Assembly: GCF_002967765.1 (NCBI RefSeq)
Contig: NZ_PUHY01000012.1
Location: 992,001-1,056,000, forward strand
Reading direction: 5' to 3'
Origin: Blastopirellula marina
GTDB taxonomy: Bacteria > Planctomycetota > Planctomycetia > Pirellulales > Pirellulaceae
DNA: 64,000 nt
Of the stretch, positions 10,130 to 18,405 are shown one piece after another. The notes below the pieces were generated by a model. That model saw only the letters and a program-made list of their open reading frames with translations, was not told the origin of the DNA and searched no databases. Each line of letters begins with the position of its first letter. The first letter of the stretch is position 1. Both the position numbers and the translations under genes were made by a program.

Positions 10130-11698
10130 ATGACCGAAACCGACCAGCCAGCCCAACACGACAACAGCGTGCAAGGCCTGATCCTTATTCTTCTGGGTAT
10201 CTTTCTGGGCGTTCTGCTCGGGCTGTTCTACGGCAAGACGATGTGGCAAGCCTCGGAAGGGCCTGAGAAGCTGCAGACTCGGCTTGAGCAAACCATCGAA
10301 CAGAAAGAGAAAGATGCAACGCGCTTTCGGAAACAGGCGGAAGAAGCCCAAGATCCCCAAGAGCAACAGCGGCTGAATCAAGAGGCCGGTCGACTGGAGG
10401 GGCACATTCCGATGATCGAGAATCGGCTCGATCGTTTGAAAAAAGAGATCCAGGTTATCGATGCCGACAAGGCAGCCGGAAAATATGGGTTGGCCCAAAC
10501 GGTTTGGATCTTCTGCGAATTCTGTGGTGACCTCTTCCTACAAGTGCTCAAACTGTTGGTGATTCCCTTAGTGGTAACCAGCATGATCAGTGGCATCACC
10601 TCGCTGGGCGATATTCGCAAGATGGGACGTGTTGGTCTCTCGACCATCATTTATTACTTCAGCACCGGGGCAATCGCCGTATTCATCGGTATTGTCCTGG
10701 TGGTCATCATCCAACCAGGGATCTCCGCTGACGATACGTTCGCCTACCGAACTGACACGGTCGAGGCGAAAGAGGGACAGACAACCATGGAGGTCTTCCT
10801 TGACGTATTCCGCGGTCGCAAGGGGGATCCGGGTAGCGGCATGTTTCCGTCGAATCTGTTTGAGGCGGCGACCAATACCAACGTTTTGGCACTTATTGTG
10901 TTTGCCATCGTGTTTGGCGGAGCACTGACAACGCTGGGTGAGGAAGGGATGCTTGTAATTCGCTTCTTCAATGTCTGTAACGAAGCGGTCATGAAGATGG
11001 TCCACTTGGTGATGCTGTTTGCGCCGATCGGGATCTTCGGATTGGTCTCGGCCAATATCGCTAAGAACGGTGGTGGGGCTGGCTTCCTCGAGCAATTACA
11101 TGCGATTGGCTGGTACGTGGCAACGGTTGTTGTTGGCCTACTGATTCATGCGATCGTGCTCGGTACCCTTCTGTGGACATTGGGTAAACGGAACCCTTTC
11201 ATTTACACGTTCAATTTGCTGCGAGCTTTGCTGACATCGGTGAGCACAGCCAGCAGTGCCGCGACTCTGCCGGTTACCATGGAATGTGTGGAAGAAAACA
11301 ACGGTGTCTCGAATCGAGCGGCGTCGTTTGTTTTGCCATTAGGGGCAACGATCAATATGGATGGAACGGCACTTTATGAAGCGGTCGCCGTGATCTTTAT
11401 CGCACAAACACTAGGGATCGATCTCAACATGGCTGACCTAGTGATCGTCTTCTTAACCGCGTCACTCGCAGCGGTTGGTGCGGCAGGTATTCCAGAGGCC
11501 GGCTTGGTGACAATGGTGATCGTGCTGCAAGCGGTTGGTTTGCCGATGACTGGTATCGGTACGATTTTGGCCATCGACTGGTTCCTTGATCGCCTGCGTA
11601 CAACGGTGAACGTCTACGGCGATGCATGTGGGGCTGGCATTATTGATACGATGGTCGTGCAGAAGCAAGCAGCGACGCCAGCCGCTGTGACAGACTAA
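10130..11698 (+). CDS. Dicarboxylate/amino acid:cation symporter (DAACS family) with coiled-coil insertion
   Basis: A 522-residue sodium- or proton-coupled carrier of the GltP/DctA family. Family motifs are SSAATLPVTMECVEE (hairpin loop 1), LPLGATINMDGTALYEAV (TM7, with NMDGT) and AAGIPEAGLVTMVIVL (hairpin loop 2). The ATG at 10130 follows an ideal AGGAGG and replaces the longer reading from 10052. Between the first hydrophobic segment and the rest is an 80-residue charged heptad-like stretch (about residues 45-120, Q/E/K/R rich) that standard family members lack. Its stop codon overlaps the stop of the convergent ATPase gene by 4 bases. Substrate cannot be assigned. Confidence 0.9.
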   Translation: MTETDQPAQHDNSVQGLILILLGIFLGVLLGLFYGKTMWQASEGPEKLQTRLEQTIEQKEKDATRFRKQAEEAQDPQEQQRLNQEAGRLEGHIPMIENRLDRLKKEIQVIDADKAAGKYGLAQTVWIFCEFCGDLFLQVLKLLVIPLVVTSMISGITSLGDIRKMGRVGLSTIIYYFSTGAIAVFIGIVLVVIIQPGISADDTFAYRTDTVEAKEGQTTMEVFLDVFRGRKGDPGSGMFPSNLFEAATNTNVLALIVFAIVFGGALTTLGEEGMLVIRFFNVCNEAVMKMVHLVMLFAPIGIFGLVSANIAKNGGGAGFLEQLHAIGWYVATVVVGLLIHAIVLGTLLWTLGKRNPFIYTFNLLRALLTSVSTASSAATLPVTMECVEENNGVSNRAASFVLPLGATINMDGTALYEAVAVIFIAQTLGIDLNMADLVIVFLTASLAAVGAAGIPEAGLVTMVIVLQAVGLPMTGIGTILAIDWFLDRLRTTVNVYGDACGAGIIDTMVVQKQAATPAAVTD

Positions 11699-12912
11699 TC
11701 GTCTTTGTGCTGCGAGGGATCGTCGCGGAAACCAAGCACGCGGCGAATTTCGGCCGGGCTAGTGACGCCAGAGGAAAGAAGTTCTTCCGCTTCTGGCCAT
11801 CGGGTCTGCATCCCGGCGCGGACGGCCCAGTCTTCGATCTGAGCGGAAGTTGCCGCGTCTAAGGCCAGCTTGGCCAGGCGATGCTTATGTGGGACAAGCC
11901 ACTCAGCCAAAAGAGTTCGACCAAGATAGCCGGTGCCACGGCAGTCGGGGCAGCCGGCTGGTTGCTTCATTCCCAGAATCTGAAAGCCAAAGCGGTTGTC
12001 GTTATCGCATGCGACCGCACAGTGGCAAAGCTTGCGAACCAAACGCTGGTGCAGCACGCCTAATAGACCGCTTTGAATCATGTAGGGAGGAATTCCCATA
12101 TCGATCAGGCGGCGGACGCTTTCTGCCGCACTACCACTATGAAACGTACTGAGAACCAACTGCCCGGTCAGGCTGGCCTGCATGGCTGTCTCAGCCGTCT
12201 CGGGATCGCGGATTTCCCCAACGAGGATGACTTCCGGATCTTGCCGCATGAGGCTTCGCAGGCCAGCCGCAAAATCGAAAGTTGTATTGGGGCGAATATT
12301 GCTTTGCGAAATACCAGGGATCTCGGATTCGATCGGATCTTCCAGTGTGACGATACTGCGTGCTCCTTCGCCCTGCGCATTAATATGCCGCAAGCAAGCA
12401 TACGCGGTCGTCGATTTTCCACTACCAGCCGGGCCGGCGACTAAGATCATTCCAGACGATTCACTTAGCAGTCCTATCAGATCGTGTGAAATCACCGGGG
12501 GCAGTCGGAGATCACCCAACTGTTGCAGTTCGACTTGCTGCCACAAAATTCGGATGACAACACGCTCACCATGCAAGGCAGGAAAAGTGCTCACACGCAC
12601 CTCTTGCCCGAACGACATTTCACCGACGCGACCTTCTTGCGGGATATCGGTTCGATAGGTCAACAGCCCTGCCATGATCTTGAGCCGTGCTGCGATGTCC
12701 GTTTTCTGGCCGTGCTTTACCATGCCAAGCCGTTGCAGTACGCCATCGATCCGAACCTTAACCAGAAAACCCTCAGCAGTTGGCTGCAGGTGAACGTCAC
12801 TAGCCTGAAGCTTGACTGCGCCGTCGAGTAAAGTGTCGACAACCTTCTCGGCATACGTTTCTGCGGAAACATCGTGGCTGAGCAGACGTTGGTGAAGTTC
12901 TGAAAGTTGCAT
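11695..12912 (-). CDS. GspE/PilB-type secretion ATPase, short form
   Basis: A 405-residue ATPase of the type II secretion/type IV pilus family. Visible are the N2-like opening (SDVHLQPTAEGFLVKVRIDG), Walker A GPAGSGKSTTA (about residue 158), the Asp box (TLEDPIE), Walker B LVGEIRDPETAETA, the His box region (LVLSTFHSG) and a CxC plus CPDC metal-binding insert near residues 297-325. It lacks the N-terminal MshEN/N1 domain of full-length GspE (about 550 residues), so it may be an accessory or orphan motor, possibly for pseudopilins such as the DUF1559 proteins. The start at 12912 gives MQLSELHQRLL; an upstream extension to 12981 is unlikely. Confidence 0.88.
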   Translation of the reverse strand: MQLSELHQRLLSHDVSAETYAEKVVDTLLDGAVKLQASDVHLQPTAEGFLVKVRIDGVLQRLGMVKHGQKTDIAARLKIMAGLLTYRTDIPQEGRVGEMSFGQEVRVSTFPALHGERVVIRILWQQVELQQLGDLRLPPVISHDLIGLLSESSGMILVAGPAGSGKSTTAYACLRHINAQGEGARSIVTLEDPIESEIPGISQSNIRPNTTFDFAAGLRSLMRQDPEVILVGEIRDPETAETAMQASLTGQLVLSTFHSGSAAESVRRLIDMGIPPYMIQSGLLGVLHQRLVRKLCHCAVACDNDNRFGFQILGMKQPAGCPDCRGTGYLGRTLLAEWLVPHKHRLAKLALDAATSAQIEDWAVRAGMQTRWPEAEELLSSGVTSPAEIRRVLGFRDDPSQHKDD

Positions 12913-13006
12913 GAGCGTAATGCGTGGGTGGCAGCATCGGGGCAAAGCCGCATTCACCGAAAGAATCCGAATGGCGATCAATGCGGCAAATGCATGGAGG
13001 ATTCGT

Positions 13007-13807
13007 TTATCCTATCGTCGTCTGCCAAATGATGACAAACAAGCCGACGGCGAAACACCACCAAGCGAACCAGTGTAGTCGTCCACGTTGGACCATCTTC
13101 AAGAGCAAGACGAGGGAGGCCCAGCCAACAGCAAAGCTAACCACGGCGCCTAACAGCAAGAGCCAAGCGGGCATCCCGCCTTCTGACTCGCCTGATTCTC
13201 CCAGCTTCTTGGCCGTCTCCAAGGTGATAGCCCCCAAGATCGCAGGTACGGCCATTAAGAATGAAAACGTCGCCGCGCCTTCGCGTGAAAGGCCCAACGC
13301 TTGCCCGCTACAAATGGTGGAACCACTACGTGAAATACCCGGCAAAATGGCCATGGCCTGTGCGCAGCCAATCCACCAGGCCTGCCACCAGGAAGTCTCA
13401 GCGTACGATTCCTCCGTCTGGTTTAACTTCTGTGAAAGCAAGAGAATCGCCCCGGTGAATAGCAGGCAAACGCCAGCCACCAAAGGAGATTCGAGCATCG
13501 CATCAGCATCTGTTACTTTCAGCAAGATTGCCGCAATCACCGCTGGGATGGTCGCGATAGCCAAGAGAAACAAAATTCGCCAATCCTTGGTCAATGCTTC
13601 ATAAAGTTGCTTGCGATAGACAACCAAGATCGAGCCAAGCGTGCCCGCGTGCAACACGATGTTCAGTTCGATCAAGTCAAATGTTTCTGCGTCGGCACCT
13701 AGCAGTGTGGCCAGTACGACCAAGTGACCCGATGAACTGATCGGCAGGAACTCAGCAATTCCTTGCACAACAGCAAGCAGAATGATCTGCCAGACAGGTA
13801 GTTCCAC
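13007..13807 (-). CDS. uppP: Undecaprenyl-diphosphatase
   Basis: A 266-residue polytopic membrane enzyme of the UppP/BacA family, which dephosphorylates undecaprenyl pyrophosphate to recycle the lipid carrier of peptidoglycan and other polymers. Signatures are GIAEFLPISSSGHLV near the N-terminus and PGISRSGSTICSGQALGLSR in the second motif, both holding the catalytic Glu, His and Arg residues. Length matches the family. The start is a GTG at 13807. It lies about 95 bases upstream of the ATPase gene on the same strand. It is relevant because planctomycetes do make peptidoglycan. Confidence 0.94.
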   Translation of the reverse strand: MELPVWQIILLAVVQGIAEFLPISSSGHLVVLATLLGADAETFDLIELNIVLHAGTLGSILVVYRKQLYEALTKDWRILFLLAIATIPAVIAAILLKVTDADAMLESPLVAGVCLLFTGAILLLSQKLNQTEESYAETSWWQAWWIGCAQAMAILPGISRSGSTICSGQALGLSREGAATFSFLMAVPAILGAITLETAKKLGESGESEGGMPAWLLLLGAVVSFAVGWASLVLLLKMVQRGRLHWFAWWCFAVGLFVIIWQTTIG

Positions 13808-13952
13808 GTAAGTAATTTCCCAAATCGAGAGCGAAGCGACACTGTAGTTTCCGCCGTGCTCGAAGCCAAGGCATGTAGCACGAAGGGGAAATGTTACGAC
13901 GATTCGGGGAAGATGGGGTTAAGGCCCGAAGAATCGTTAGAACCAGCAAGGT

Positions 13953-16900
13953 TCAGTTTGCTGGAGATGCCGGTTCGGCGTCAGGCGGCGAAACGACTTC
14001 GACATATCGTACCACCGTTCCCAAGCGACCTGAACCATGGGCGTCGATTACCAAGCGATAACGGCCTGGCTGCTGTGGTAGCGTGACCGGGAGGCTTACT
14101 TCGCCGCTCGTATTCGTTGAAAGGCGGGGCAGCCATAGAATTGGTTCTTGCGTCTGTTCTTTCGCGTTGGCCTGTTTTCCCATGCCGCTAGAGGCCATGC
14201 TGCGTGGTGCGAATGGGGTTGGCGATGGCGAGGCTACTTCCGGTACGATTGCATCCATCGGGGCAGTCTCGGCCGCTGGTTGGGGGGCAGCGCCACCGTA
14301 GCCGCCGAGTTCCCGTGGACTGGGAGCATTAGCTGATCGCATGCCTGCTCCTCCGGCGGCACGTGAACGGTTTGTGCTTTCGACGCCAGGAGCCATCATC
14401 GGAACGGCTGGCTGGTTGGTGACCGCCGGACCGGTACGAAGTTTGACTTGCGAGTTTGATTCCGAACGCTGCATCTGCATTTCGGCGTCAGTTTGCATCT
14501 CCGCGTCGGCGGCAGAGTCGGAATCGTCCTGCAGCTTGGAGAAACTTTCGAGCGTTTCCTCTTGAGCACTCTTGGCTTCTTCGCTTACAGCAACTTGATC
14601 GGTCAAGCTTCCTGGAGAGGACTGCATGTTCGTCAGCAGTAGGTTGGCTGAGAACATTCCCCATAGGATAGAGCCCAAAGCAACAAGTAAACCGGGAGCC
14701 CACACACCGATGCGTCGTCGTCCTTGAACCACGGCTAAACCGAGTAAGCAAATCGCGAGAATGCCACCACCGCCAATCAGCATCCAGCTTGAGGTTTCGC
14801 GAACTTCGTCCATGCGAGATTGCAACTGCTGCTTGATAACAGCGAGAGCCTGTTGGTATTTCGATTGGATCGATTGACGATTGCTTCGCCGAACGACTGG
14901 AGTTGGGCTCGACTCGGATGGGGAGGTGGAGAGGTTCTGTTGGGCCAACTCGAGGGATGCCTCCGGGACCGATGGAACGGCATCCCGACGCCAATCGGAA
15001 AGCACTAAGACCTGGTCGAAGAAATCTCGATCTTGTTCAAGCTGCCGAACATCATCTGGCAGTTCAGCGGCAGTCGGAGGAAGAACGATCCGTTGATTCA
15101 GTAGGAAATCGCCTTCCAAACCTAGTGGTTGGCTTACCGGATTCGCGACTTCTGGCATGCGTTCCATCTGCACACCAAGCGTTGCTTGAGCTGGATTATT
15201 GTATTCGTTCTTCACCGAAACGTGTAAATCGAGTTGATCGCCGGGGGAGGCAGTGGTTGGCAACCCTTGGACGTCAACGGCATAGCGATGAACGGGAATG
15301 CGATAGATGATGCGTTCGGCGAGAAGCTCGGGCTTCTGCTGAGTTTCACCCGCGTCATCGAAATTTAGGCTGTACAACTGCACCCGCTGAGCACCGGTCG
15401 CTTCGGCTGGCAAGTTCAACTTCACTGGCTGCGTGATCGGTGCATTCACACCGACATCCCACACGTTGTGACCGATCGTTGAATAATCGTCACCCGCCAC
15501 GAGTGCCATCGTGGTATTGGGAATCGCCACGCGAACATCGACTTCGAGAGGTTCGTTGGCGAACGCAACACCGTTGTTGACTTGTAGCGTTGCAGGAAGC
15601 TTCTTCGCGACAAACGATTGCTTGGCGACAGGACCCTGTTGTTCTTCGACGACTTCGACGGTGTACTGTTCCGCTTGCGTGGGAACGAAGCGAAACTCAC
15701 CAAATTCGACCTTGGCTTTTTCCTGTTGTTGCTGAAGTGCCGGGACCTGGGCTGGCGTGTTGGCTGAGCTTACTTGCGTTCTAGCGGGTGGCATGTCTTC
15801 CAGGACCACTTGATTCGAGAAGTACAAACGATTCTCGACACCAGCGACCAAAGTGCCACCTTCCGGTTTGGCAGCAAGCCGAGCACGAGCTTGCCCAGCC
15901 GTGTTTGTTCTCGCGTAGCCATAACCTTGCGTCTGTCCGGCAAATGCGGGAGCATTTTGGCGGTCGGCTACCACCGACAATTCCCGTTGCTGGAAGTTGT
16001 TCTGCAACTCAGCACTTTCAATTGTCAGTTCGACGTTGTCCGCGGGTTGATCTGCGGGAATGGTCATGCGACCTTGGGCAACCCCTTTTAGTGTCGACCG
16101 CTCGGCACTGGCTATCTTGTTCAGCGTACCGTTGTTTTGCATGGACCAGAGGAAGTCGACATTAGCCGAACGGTCTTGCTGGTTTTGCGGGTCGAGCACA
16201 ACCGCCCGGAAATTGACCGTTTCGCCTGGCTGAGCGAATTCTCGGTCGGTCTGCAAAACGGCAACGGGCTTCGGTGGGGCCGCTTTGACATCGAGCCCCA
16301 AGGTGCTTTTCACCTCGCCGCGATGGGCGATCACCTCCAACTTGGCAGCACTCGAGACTTCATCGGCCGGGATCTGGCAAACGACTTGACCATCCTTCGC
16401 TTCGGTCAGCCCGTAATAGACCGTCTCGTTCGCGGGTGATTTGAACCAATATTCAACTTTCGCATCGACGGGTTCGTTGTCGGCGTTCTCGACCGAAACA
16501 AAGAACTCGTTCCGTACCTCGGTCGCCATAAGCGAGGGGCCGGTGATCGATAGCGAGAGGTAATCGTCAGCCAGCCCTTTCGTCTGTTGCTGGAAAGCTA
16601 CCGTTTGCTGTTGTTCCGTGAAGGTCAGCTTGGGGTAGGCTAGGGCGGCTACTAGCAGGCAAGCCGCGAGCGCTGAGATCACTTGCAGGGTACGTGTAGC
16701 CCAGTTCGTGCCGGCAACCGACTTGGGCATCGGCTGATCGGGTTCGCCTGCTTTGCGTTTCCATTCGCTGTAGTTCGGCGGCTGAGTTGAAACCTTGGTG
16801 ACCTCGGCCAAAAGTTCCGTCCGTTCCTTAAGCTCGGCATAGTCCCGCGCCAGCTCGCCATCGGAACTGATGCGCGCGACCAACTCCGCGGACTCTTCGT

Positions 16901-16961
16901 CCGAGAGTAAGCCGTAGATCAGTTCCAGCATCTGCTGCTGGAGTAGTTCGCGGTCGTCCAT
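13953..16961 (-). CDS. Giant membrane protein: anti-sigma-like N-terminus with macroglobulin-like domains
   Basis: A 1002-residue protein directly downstream of an ECF sigma gene (37 bases). The first 80 residues are helical and acidic, like the sigma-binding region of anti-sigma factors (MLELIYGLLSDEESAEL), but without the HxxxCxxC zinc motif. A membrane segment follows at about 88-110. Residues 130-640 read as beta-rich MG2-like domains of alpha-2-macroglobulin type, two further hydrophobic segments lie near 725-775, then a Ser/Met/Gln-rich linker and a last beta domain (STNTSGEVSLPVTLPQQPGR). I infer an envelope-stress sensor or anti-sigma factor with the large part outside the cytoplasm; sigma binding is not shown. 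Confidence 0.72.
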   Translation of the reverse strand: MDDRELLQQQMLELIYGLLSDEESAELVARISSDGELARDYAELKERTELLAEVTKVSTQPPNYSEWKRKAGEPDQPMPKSVAGTNWATRTLQVISALAACLLVAALAYPKLTFTEQQQTVAFQQQTKGLADDYLSLSITGPSLMATEVRNEFFVSVENADNEPVDAKVEYWFKSPANETVYYGLTEAKDGQVVCQIPADEVSSAAKLEVIAHRGEVKSTLGLDVKAAPPKPVAVLQTDREFAQPGETVNFRAVVLDPQNQQDRSANVDFLWSMQNNGTLNKIASAERSTLKGVAQGRMTIPADQPADNVELTIESAELQNNFQQRELSVVADRQNAPAFAGQTQGYGYARTNTAGQARARLAAKPEGGTLVAGVENRLYFSNQVVLEDMPPARTQVSSANTPAQVPALQQQQEKAKVEFGEFRFVPTQAEQYTVEVVEEQQGPVAKQSFVAKKLPATLQVNNGVAFANEPLEVDVRVAIPNTTMALVAGDDYSTIGHNVWDVGVNAPITQPVKLNLPAEATGAQRVQLYSLNFDDAGETQQKPELLAERIIYRIPVHRYAVDVQGLPTTASPGDQLDLHVSVKNEYNNPAQATLGVQMERMPEVANPVSQPLGLEGDFLLNQRIVLPPTAAELPDDVRQLEQDRDFFDQVLVLSDWRRDAVPSVPEASLELAQQNLSTSPSESSPTPVVRRSNRQSIQSKYQQALAVIKQQLQSRMDEVRETSSWMLIGGGGILAICLLGLAVVQGRRRIGVWAPGLLVALGSILWGMFSANLLLTNMQSSPGSLTDQVAVSEEAKSAQEETLESFSKLQDDSDSAADAEMQTDAEMQMQRSESNSQVKLRTGPAVTNQPAVPMMAPGVESTNRSRAAGGAGMRSANAPSPRELGGYGGAAPQPAAETAPMDAIVPEVASPSPTPFAPRSMASSGMGKQANAKEQTQEPILWLPRLSTNTSGEVSLPVTLPQQPGRYRLVIDAHGSGRLGTVVRYVEVVSPPDAEPASPAN

Positions 16962-16998
16962 AGCTCGTTCAGTTCTGCCTAAATGATTCCTGGTGAAA

Positions 16999-17511
16999 TT
17001 ATAAAGGATTCTTCCGTGGGGTTTCGGCTGGGGCTAGGTGTTGTCTCAGGTTGGCCAAGGCCATACGCATGCGTGTTTTGACGGTGCCCAAAGGGATGGA
17101 AAGTGCTTCGGCGATCGCTTCGTACGTAAGGTCTCCATTCTGACGAAGCAGGAATACTTCCCGTTCTTCGTCACGGAGCTGCGATACGGCAATCCGTAAG
17201 TGTTCCATCTGTTCCGACCTTTGAGCATGGTGGGCTGGCGTAGCTTCGCCGCTGGGTACCGAATGTTCTTCGTCTCCCAACGCTTGTCGCTTACGCCGCC
17301 AGGCGGTCATCCGCATATCACGGCCGGTATTCACGGCAATGCGAAAGATCCATGCCCGGACATTTTCAATTTCGGGTAGTTGTTCTCGGTTGCGCCAACA
17401 TTTGATAAACGTCTCTTGTAGGGCATCGTGAGCATCTTCCATATTGCCTAACAAATGGTACAGCGTGCCCAATAGTTCCCCATGAAGGCCCGAAAAATGG
17501 GTCTCCAGCAT
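16999..17511 (-). CDS. ECF-type RNA polymerase sigma factor
   Basis: A 170-residue extracytoplasmic-function sigma factor. Region 2 is visible as NMEDAHDALQETFIKCWRN and VRAWIFRIAVNTGRDMRM, and region 4 as LRDEEREVFLLRQNGDLTYE with the helix-turn-helix AIAEALSIPLGTVKTRMRMA. The ATG at 17511 follows GGAGGG at 3 bases and is preferred over a longer reading from 17565. That ribosome site can pair with CCCTCC just upstream. It is co-oriented with the anti-sigma-like giant gene and is probably its partner. The regulon is unknown. Confidence 0.9.
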   Translation of the reverse strand: MLETHFSGLHGELLGTLYHLLGNMEDAHDALQETFIKCWRNREQLPEIENVRAWIFRIAVNTGRDMRMTAWRRKRQALGDEEHSVPSGEATPAHHAQRSEQMEHLRIAVSQLRDEEREVFLLRQNGDLTYEAIAEALSIPLGTVKTRMRMALANLRQHLAPAETPRKNPL

Positions 17512-17533
17512 TTGCCCTCCATTTTCTGGAGGG
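17512..17533 (-). promoter_or_regulatory. Possible hairpin masking the ribosome site of the ECF sigma gene
   Basis: On the minus strand CCCTCC (complement of 17528-17533) and GGAGGG (complement of 17515-17520) form a 6-bp G-C rich stem around a 7-base A-rich loop. GGAGGG is the Shine-Dalgarno sequence of the gene starting at 17511. Folding would hide it, so translation may be controlled. This is structural inference only. Confidence 0.4.
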
Positions 17534-17754
17534 GGGGTACAGCTTGCGCGACGCGGATGCTCCACAATGGGCCCTTACGCAAAGATAGACGAGGTGGTCG
17601 ACTAAAACGATTCAGTCTAAGCATCGATTTTTTAGCAGAATGAGTGCGATTTAACACCAGATTGGCCGGTTTTATGGGTTAGCGACGAAAAGGAACCCCT
17701 GGAAATCGCGGGATCGGCTTGTTTGGCACCCCTCTGTATCAGAATAATATTTAT

Positions 17755-18384
17755 ATGTGGCCTGAGACCGACAAGACGCAGCAATTACTCGAAGGTGCCC
17801 GAAACGGGGACACTTCGGCCCGTGATGCCCTTCTACAGCGGCATCGAGACTCGCTTCGACGGATGATCGAAATGCGACTGGATCGTCGTATCCAGCAGCG
17901 TGTCGACGCCAGCGACATCGTCCAGGAGGTGCTCGTCGATGCCAATCGACGGCTAGTCGACTACTTGGAAAATCCGAAAATGCCGTTTCATCTTTGGCTC
18001 CGACATATGGCCAAAGATCGCATTATCGACGCCCATCGTCGTCATCGGGTTAGCGGAAAGCGAAGTGTCGACCGCGAGCAAAACATGAATGTTGGTTTTA
18101 ATATGGACCAATCTTCGGTTGATCTGGCGGCCCAGCTTTGTGATCAGAACGCGACGCCCGGGGCAGCTGCTACCATGCAGGAATTGCACGTTCGCTTTCA
18201 GGCCGCGATTGAGGAGCTGGAAGATCAAGATCGCGAGGTGGTGATCATGAGACACTTCGAACAACTCTCGAATCAGGATGTTGCTGCGGCGCTTGATCTG
18301 ACACCGGCAGCGGCCAGTATGCGGTACTTGCGTGCGATTCGCCGTCTGCGATCCTTACTGGGACCAACGGCTAACGACGAGTAG
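17755..18384 (+). CDS. Sigma-70 family factor linked to a Ser/Thr kinase
   Basis: A 209-residue ECF-like sigma factor of the type common in planctomycetes beside protein kinases. Region 2 reads QQRVDASDIVQEVLVDANRR and FHLWLRHMAKDRIIDAHRRH; region 4 reads LEDQDREVVIMRHFEQLSNQ followed by DVAAALDLTPAAASMRYLRA. The ATG at 17755 is chosen; a TTG at 17719 is in frame. The kinase gene begins 21 bases downstream, so both form one operon. It is transcribed away from the other ECF gene, with about 240 bases of shared upstream region. A role in kinase-coupled signalling is inferred from context. Confidence 0.88.
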   Translation: MWPETDKTQQLLEGARNGDTSARDALLQRHRDSLRRMIEMRLDRRIQQRVDASDIVQEVLVDANRRLVDYLENPKMPFHLWLRHMAKDRIIDAHRRHRVSGKRSVDREQNMNVGFNMDQSSVDLAAQLCDQNATPGAAATMQELHVRFQAAIEELEDQDREVVIMRHFEQLSNQDVAAALDLTPAAASMRYLRAIRRLRSLLGPTANDE

Positions 18385-18405
18385 TTCTCTCTTGCAAGGT
18401 TCGGC

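Noticed and set aside
17690-17730. GGAAC box as an ECF-type -35 element before the second sigma gene
   Set aside because: GGAACC is present, but no matching -10 box at the expected spacing was convincing.
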